The position numbers were made by a program, and so were the translations under genes. Below the pieces are notes generated by a model. It made no database searches and was not told the DNA's origin. It saw nothing but the letters and a program-made list of their open reading frames with translations. Source: DATNBT01 sp964579765 (GTDB lineage Bacteria > Acidobacteriota > Vicinamibacteria > Vicinamibacterales > CAVVIG01). From it: a stretch of 9,036 bases of DNA. The DNA is taken from NCBI GenBank assembly GCA_964579765.1, contig CAZOIK010000095.1, positions 1 to 9,036 on the forward strand. Direction: 5' to 3'. Below, piece by piece: positions 5,958-9,036 of this stretch (position 1 is the first letter of the stretch; each line of letters begins with the position of its first letter).

Positions 5958-6203
5958 TTATCCCCCCGATACCGGAGGGAGAAACGCAATCTCGTCGCCG
6001 TCGTGGACCTCGGCGTCCATCCGCGCGTAGTCCGCGTTGAGCGCGCTCGACATGGAACGTTCGTACGCGGCGAAGCCGGGAAATTCTCCCGCCAGCTGGA
6101 TCCACACGGTCCGGATCGTGGCGCCGGGCGGGATGTCTCGCGGCAGCTCGGCCGCCCCGGCGATGTCGCGGAGCCGCGCGAACAGCCGCACGGTCACGCG
6201 CAT
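5958..6203 (-). CDS. moaD: Molybdopterin synthase sulfur-carrier subunit MoaD
   Basis: This 81-residue beta-grasp protein starts MRVTVRLFARLRDIAG and ends in 'DGDEIAFLPPVSGG'. The terminal Gly-Gly is the site that is adenylated and converted to a thiocarboxylate, the sulfur donor used to make the dithiolene of molybdopterin. The C-terminal tail inserts into the MoaE active site. Its start overlaps the end of moaE by 10 nt, which suggests translational coupling and roughly matched synthesis of the two subunits. No strong ribosome site of its own is visible, in line with coupling. MoaA, MoaC and MoeB are not in the window, so the rest of the pathway must be encoded elsewhere. Confidence 0.95.
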   Translation of the reverse strand: MRVTVRLFARLRDIAGAAELPRDIPPGATIRTVWIQLAGEFPGFAAYERSMSSALNADYARMDAEVHDGDEIAFLPPVSGG

Positions 6204-6679
6204 GCGATCCGCTCGGCTTCCGCGCGCGCGCGGACGTCGTCGGGGTCTGCTGTCGCGCCCTCGATCCAGACGTCGCCGCCGTCGAAGTACTCGCGCTTCC
6301 AGACCGGCACGATCTGCTTCACCCGCTCAATCACGTACCGGCACGCCGCGAACGCGTCGGCCCTGTGCGGCGACGCCGTCACGATGGCGACGCTCGCCTC
6401 GCCGATGTTCAGCCGTCCCGTTCGATGGTGCAACGCCATCCGCATCCCCGGCCAGCGGCCGCGCACCTCGTCGTCGATGCGCGCGAACGCCTTGAGCGCG
6501 AGCGGTTCGTACGCCTCGTACTCGAGGTACTGCACGCGTCGGCCCTGATTGTGGTTCCGCACGAGGCCGAGGAACGTGACGACCGCGCCGTCCACCCCAT
6601 CCGATTCGGACGCCACTGCCGACACGAGCGGTTCAAGCGCGAGCGGCGCGGGACCGATGGCAAAGAGCGGCGCCGGCAT
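6194..6679 (-). CDS. moaE: Molybdopterin synthase catalytic subunit MoaE
   Basis: MoaE converts cyclic pyranopterin monophosphate to molybdopterin, using sulfur carried by MoaD. The 161-residue protein has the family hallmarks 'VRNHNQGRRVQYLEYEAYEPLA' in two parts (40-50 and 51-61), 'HRTGRLNIGEASVAIV' (85-100) and 'SPHRADAFAACRYVIERVKQ' (103-122). K121 and K128 (in 'VPVWKRE') align in position and spacing with the essential lysines K119 and K126 of the E. coli enzyme, so it is probably active. ATG 6679 has a possible AGGGA about 11 nt upstream. It follows thiD after 21 nt and overlaps moaD by 10 nt. The order moaE then moaD is the reverse of the E. coli operon. Confidence 0.96.
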   Translation of the reverse strand: MPAPLFAIGPAPLALEPLVSAVASESDGVDGAVVTFLGLVRNHNQGRRVQYLEYEAYEPLALKAFARIDDEVRGRWPGMRMALHHRTGRLNIGEASVAIVTASPHRADAFAACRYVIERVKQIVPVWKREYFDGGDVWIEGATADPDDVRARAEAERIACA

Positions 6680-6700
6680 CCCGTTAAGTATCCCTGAAAT

Positions 6701-7492
6701 TCACCGATCCCAGAAGTGGTCGAGCGGTCCGCTCCCATGGCCGATGCCCAGCCCGTGGCGGATGCCGCCGGCGACATACTGCTGCGCGCGCGCCGCCGCG
6801 TCTTCGACAGATCGGCCGAGCGCGAGATACGCTGCGACCGCCGCGGCGAACGTGCAGCCGGTGCCGTGGACGTTCGGGCTGTCGATGCGCGGCGTGTGGA
6901 ACTCGTGGAAGTGGTGGCCGTCGAACAGCGTGTCTACGACCTCATGCGCGTAGCGCGCCCGGTGGCCGCCGGTGACGATGACGGCCGCCGCGCCGCGATC
7001 GTGAATCCGCCGCGCGGCGTCGCGGAGGTCGTCCTCCGACTGGATGCGCGTGCCGCTCAGCGCCTCGGCTTCGGGCACGTTGGGCGTCACCACGCGCGCC
7101 AGCGGTAGCAGCTCGGTGCACAGCATCCGCACGCCCTCTTCGTCGAGCAACGGCGTGCCGCCGGTCGAGGCGAGCACGGGGTCCACAACGAGCAACGGCA
7201 GGTCGAGCTCTTTCACGGCGGCTGCGACGGCCTCGACCACGGCAGCGTCGCCGAGCATGCCGGTCTTGACGGCGTGCAGCTCGATGTCGCCGGCGACCGC
7301 CTCAATCTGTGCCGTCACCAGATCGGCCGCGAGCACGAGCGACTCGACGACGCCGAGGGTGTTCTGCGCCGTCACCGCCGTGATCGCGGTGGTGCCGTAG
7401 ACGCCGAGCGCGGCGAAGGTCTTGAGATCGGCCTGGATGCCGGCGCCTCCGCTCGAGTCGCTCCCTGCAATCGTCAGCGCGGCCGGCGTCAC
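6701..7492 (-). CDS. thiD: Hydroxymethylpyrimidine/phosphomethylpyrimidine kinase ThiD
   Basis: ThiD phosphorylates 4-amino-5-hydroxymethyl-2-methylpyrimidine, and then its monophosphate, in thiamin diphosphate synthesis. The 263-residue protein is a ribokinase-fold enzyme. It opens with 'TIAGSDSSGGAGIQADLKTF' (7-26), the pyrimidine-binding entry. It then has 'TAQNTLGV' (41-48), 'KTGMLGD' (76-82), 'DPVLASTGG' (104-112), 'TPNVPEAEAL' (136-145) and the anion-hole/catalytic 'HGTGCTFAAA' (209-218), with C213 in the same position as in the enterobacterial enzyme. It is a stand-alone kinase, with no fused ThiE domain. GTG 7492 was chosen because the family begins here and its GTGA overlaps the TGA of the upstream gene by 4 nt, a coupling arrangement. 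The frame stays open further upstream, but that part is a shadow of the methyltransferase gene. No thiamin riboswitch is visible before it. Confidence 0.96.
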   Translation of the reverse strand: MTPAALTIAGSDSSGGAGIQADLKTFAALGVYGTTAITAVTAQNTLGVVESLVLAADLVTAQIEAVAGDIELHAVKTGMLGDAAVVEAVAAAVKELDLPLLVVDPVLASTGGTPLLDEEGVRMLCTELLPLARVVTPNVPEAEALSGTRIQSEDDLRDAARRIHDRGAAAVIVTGGHRARYAHEVVDTLFDGHHFHEFHTPRIDSPNVHGTGCTFAAAVAAYLALGRSVEDAAARAQQYVAGGIRHGLGIGHGSGPLDHFWDR

Positions 7493-8154
7493 TGCGCGGC
7501 CGGGGTCCTGCCGAGGACGACCATGAACATGAACGGCGGCACGGCTTCGCGCGAGATGACGTGCAGCCCGGCGGCGGCCGCGCCTCTGACGACGGTGTCC
7601 GCGTCCACGCGCTGCTCGGGTTCCGGGCCGGGCCCGCCCGCGCCCGGGGTGAAGTCCACGACGCCGATGCGACCCTGCGGCTTGAGCGACTCGGCGGCTT
7701 CCTTCAAGACGGCGACGGGATTTTCGAGCGCGTTGTACACGTCGTTCATCAGAATCGCGTCGAGCCCGTGCGGCAGCCGCGAATCGCGCGTCGTGCCGAG
7801 GACGATGCGGACGTTGGGGAGGTTTTCGCGCTGGACGCGGCGCTTGATGGCCTCGAGCATCTCCGGCTGAATGTCTTCGGCGTACACGACGCCGTTGGGG
7901 CCGACGCGGCGCGCGAGACGGACTGTAAACCAGCCGCCTGCCGCGCCGATGTCGGCGACGCTCGAGCCGTCGGCGATCTTGAGCGCGTCCATGATCTGAT
8001 CGGGCTTGTTCCACTGCTCGCGATCGGCGCCTTCGAGCACGCCGAGGTTGAGCGGCGGGAACAGCCTGCGCCGCTTGGGCGGCCTGGGCTGCTGCGCCTG
8101 GATGGTCAGCACGGCGCAGACGACGATCGCGAGCGCCGCGCTAATGCGTTTCAC
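7489..8154 (-). CDS. Exported class I SAM-dependent methyltransferase-like protein
   Basis: The 221-residue product has a predicted signal peptide (MKR, hydrophobic core 5-18, probable cleavage after A20 in 'TIQAQQ'). A basic proline-rich stretch (22-34) follows, then a Rossmann methyltransferase core. SAM motif I is 'VADIGAAGGWFTVRLA' (66-81). The acidic residue D94 in 'VYAEDIQPEML' would bind the ribose hydroxyls. Later strands are 'LDAILMNDVYNAL' (131-143) and 'GRIGVVDF' (161-168). Before the core, 'REQWNKPDQIMDAL' (45-58) is typical of this group. The substrate is unknown. The oddity is a SAM-type fold behind an export signal, since SAM is a cytoplasmic cofactor. The protein may be retained, anchored, or use another ligand. 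GTG 8154 lies just after a G-rich stretch. It overlaps the upstream lyase by 14 nt and thiD by 4 nt. Confidence 0.85.
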   Translation of the reverse strand: MKRISAALAIVVCAVLTIQAQQPRPPKRRRLFPPLNLGVLEGADREQWNKPDQIMDALKIADGSSVADIGAAGGWFTVRLARRVGPNGVVYAEDIQPEMLEAIKRRVQRENLPNVRIVLGTTRDSRLPHGLDAILMNDVYNALENPVAVLKEAAESLKPQGRIGVVDFTPGAGGPGPEPEQRVDADTVVRGAAAAGLHVISREAVPPFMFMVVLGRTPAAQ

Positions 8155-9036
8155 CGACGACCCCGCCCCTGGTCATGGACTCGACCGAAAGCACTCTGTC
8201 GAGCTGATCTTTGTCGAGCAGCCCGCGTTCGAGCACGAGCTCGCGAATCGATCGCCCGCTGGCGACGGCGGCTTTCGCGATCTCGGCTGTCGCGGCGTAG
8301 CCGATGTAGGGGCTCAGCGCCGTGGCGGCCGCCGTGCTGCGGTCGAGCAGCTCCTTCGCGCGCGCGCGATCGGCCGTGACGCCGTCCACGGTCTTCGTCC
8401 GAAGCACCGTCATGGCTGCGCGCAGAATGCTCGAGGCGTGCAGCGCATTCCACGCGATGACCGGCATCATGACGTTCAGCTCGAGCTGGCCGGCCTCGCA
8501 GGCCAGCATGACCGTCTGATCGCAGCCGATCGCCTGATAACAGACCTGATTCACCATCTCGGGGATCGACGGGTTGACCTTCCCCGGCATGATCGACGAC
8601 CCGGGCTGCACGGGCGGCAACGCGATTTCGGACAGCCCCGCGCGCGGTCCCATGCTCAGCAGGCGCAAGTCGCTCGCCACCTTGCCGAGCTCGACGGCAA
8701 GTCGTCGCATCGCGCCCGAGTAGGCGAGGACGTCGCCCATGCTTTGCGTCACGCGAAACAGGTTCGTCGCGGGCGTCAGCGGCAGCGACATGTAGCGCGC
8801 GAGGTTGGCGACGACGCGGCGGCGGTACTCGTCGCCGGCGTTGAGGCTCGTGCCGATCGCGGTCGCGCCGATGTTCAGCTCGAGCAGCTGTTCCGAGGCG
8901 TCGGCCACGTCCTCGGCGCCGCGGTCGACGCAGGCGGCATACCCGCCGAACTCCTGTCCGAGCGTCATGGGCACCGCGTCCTGCAGATGCGTGCGGCCCG
9001 TCTTCACGATGTCCGCGAACTGGTCGCTCTTGCGCG
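8141..9036 (-). CDS. Aspartate ammonia-lyase/fumarase family enzyme, probably aspartase (5' end outside window)
   Basis: About 298 C-terminal residues are visible. The frame continues without a stop to the window edge, reading 'KSDQFADIVKTGRTHLQDA' before the internal GTG at 9007, which is not the start. 'GRTHLQDAVPMTLGQEF' and the flexible catalytic loop 'GSSIMPGKVNP' (8570-8602) mark the aspartase/fumarase superfamily; the loop serine is the catalytic base. 'EMVNQVC', 'EAGQLELNVMMPVIA' and 'RELVLERGLL' are closer to aspartases than to class II fumarases, whose members usually carry different residues there, so L-aspartate to fumarate plus ammonia is the best guess. The family is about 460-470 residues and homotetrameric, so roughly a third is missing. 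It is the most upstream visible gene of the minus-strand run. Distinction from fumarase is not certain without the N-terminal half. Confidence 0.88.
   Translation of the reverse strand, partial: RKSDQFADIVKTGRTHLQDAVPMTLGQEFGGYAACVDRGAEDVADASEQLLELNIGATAIGTSLNAGDEYRRRVVANLARYMSLPLTPATNLFRVTQSMGDVLAYSGAMRRLAVELGKVASDLRLLSMGPRAGLSEIALPPVQPGSSIMPGKVNPSIPEMVNQVCYQAIGCDQTVMLACEAGQLELNVMMPVIAWNALHASSILRAAMTVLRTKTVDGVTADRARAKELLDRSTAAATALSPYIGYAATAEIAKAAVASGRSIRELVLERGLLDKDQLDRVLSVESMTRGGVVGETH

Noticed and set aside
4552..6105. 517-codon minus-strand frame overlapping prfA and prmC
   Set aside because: It is the out-of-frame shadow of prfA; its Arg/Gly/Ala-rich translation has no recognisable domain.
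5340..6548. 402-codon plus-strand open frame across prfA, moaD and moaE
   Set aside because: Three confidently identified genes occupy the other strand; the translation is low-complexity Arg/Ala/Val text with no motif.
7493..7700. TPP riboswitch upstream of thiD
   Set aside because: There is no untranslated space: thiD starts inside the methyltransferase stop codon, and no thi-box pattern is visible.
7493..8014. Upstream in-frame extension of thiD (174 extra codons)
   Set aside because: The extra part is Arg-rich and covers the methyltransferase gene in another frame; ThiD begins naturally at GTG 7492.
1..9036. Mobile element, CRISPR, phage or defence system
   Set aside because: No transposase, integrase, direct-repeat array, tRNA-adjacent junction or defence-type domain was found; gene content is metabolic and housekeeping throughout.

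Overview
The window is a dense, high-GC stretch of ordinary bacterial chromosome. Intergenic gaps are at most a few dozen bases, apart from one spacer of 57-81 nt, and many starts are GTG. GC richness, adjacent M16 peptidase genes, a small LA_3696-like membrane protein and an exported SAM-methyltransferase-like protein would fit an Acidobacteriota (Vicinamibacteria-like) or similar Gram-negative genome. That assignment is an inference from gene style, not from any marker gene. I see no tRNA, rRNA, CRISPR array, insertion sequence, prophage or attachment site, and no gene-free stretch over 300 bases.

Left part (1-4023), in order: the last 18 codons of a plus-strand M16-type peptidase; a second M16 protein that has lost the zinc motif (61-1320); a minus-strand single-helix membrane protein (1295-1588); a spacer with a candidate promoter and a perfect dyad; a plus-strand pair of HAD hydrolase and HIT protein (1646-2826); a minus-strand HinT-like HIT protein (2823-3167); and a plus-strand exported alpha/beta hydrolase (3187-4023).

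Right part (4004-9036): seven minus-strand genes, tightly packed or overlapping, that look like one transcription unit. Read in the direction of transcription they are: aspartase/fumarase-family lyase (runs off the window), exported methyltransferase-like protein, thiD (thiamin pyrimidine kinase), moaE and moaD (molybdopterin synthase), prfA (release factor 1) and prmC (the methylase that modifies the GGQ glutamine of release factors). MoaD and MoaE form one enzyme, and PrmC acts on PrfA, so two functional pairs share the unit.

The most useful points are these. The conserved N-terminal domain of prmC is encoded upstream of the first ordinary start codon, overlapping the end of prfA, with no ATG, GTG or TTG available. 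The M16 protein at 61-1320 is a non-catalytic partner subunit. A dyad sits next to a consensus -35 element at 1621-1652. I found no undescribed multi-gene system here.
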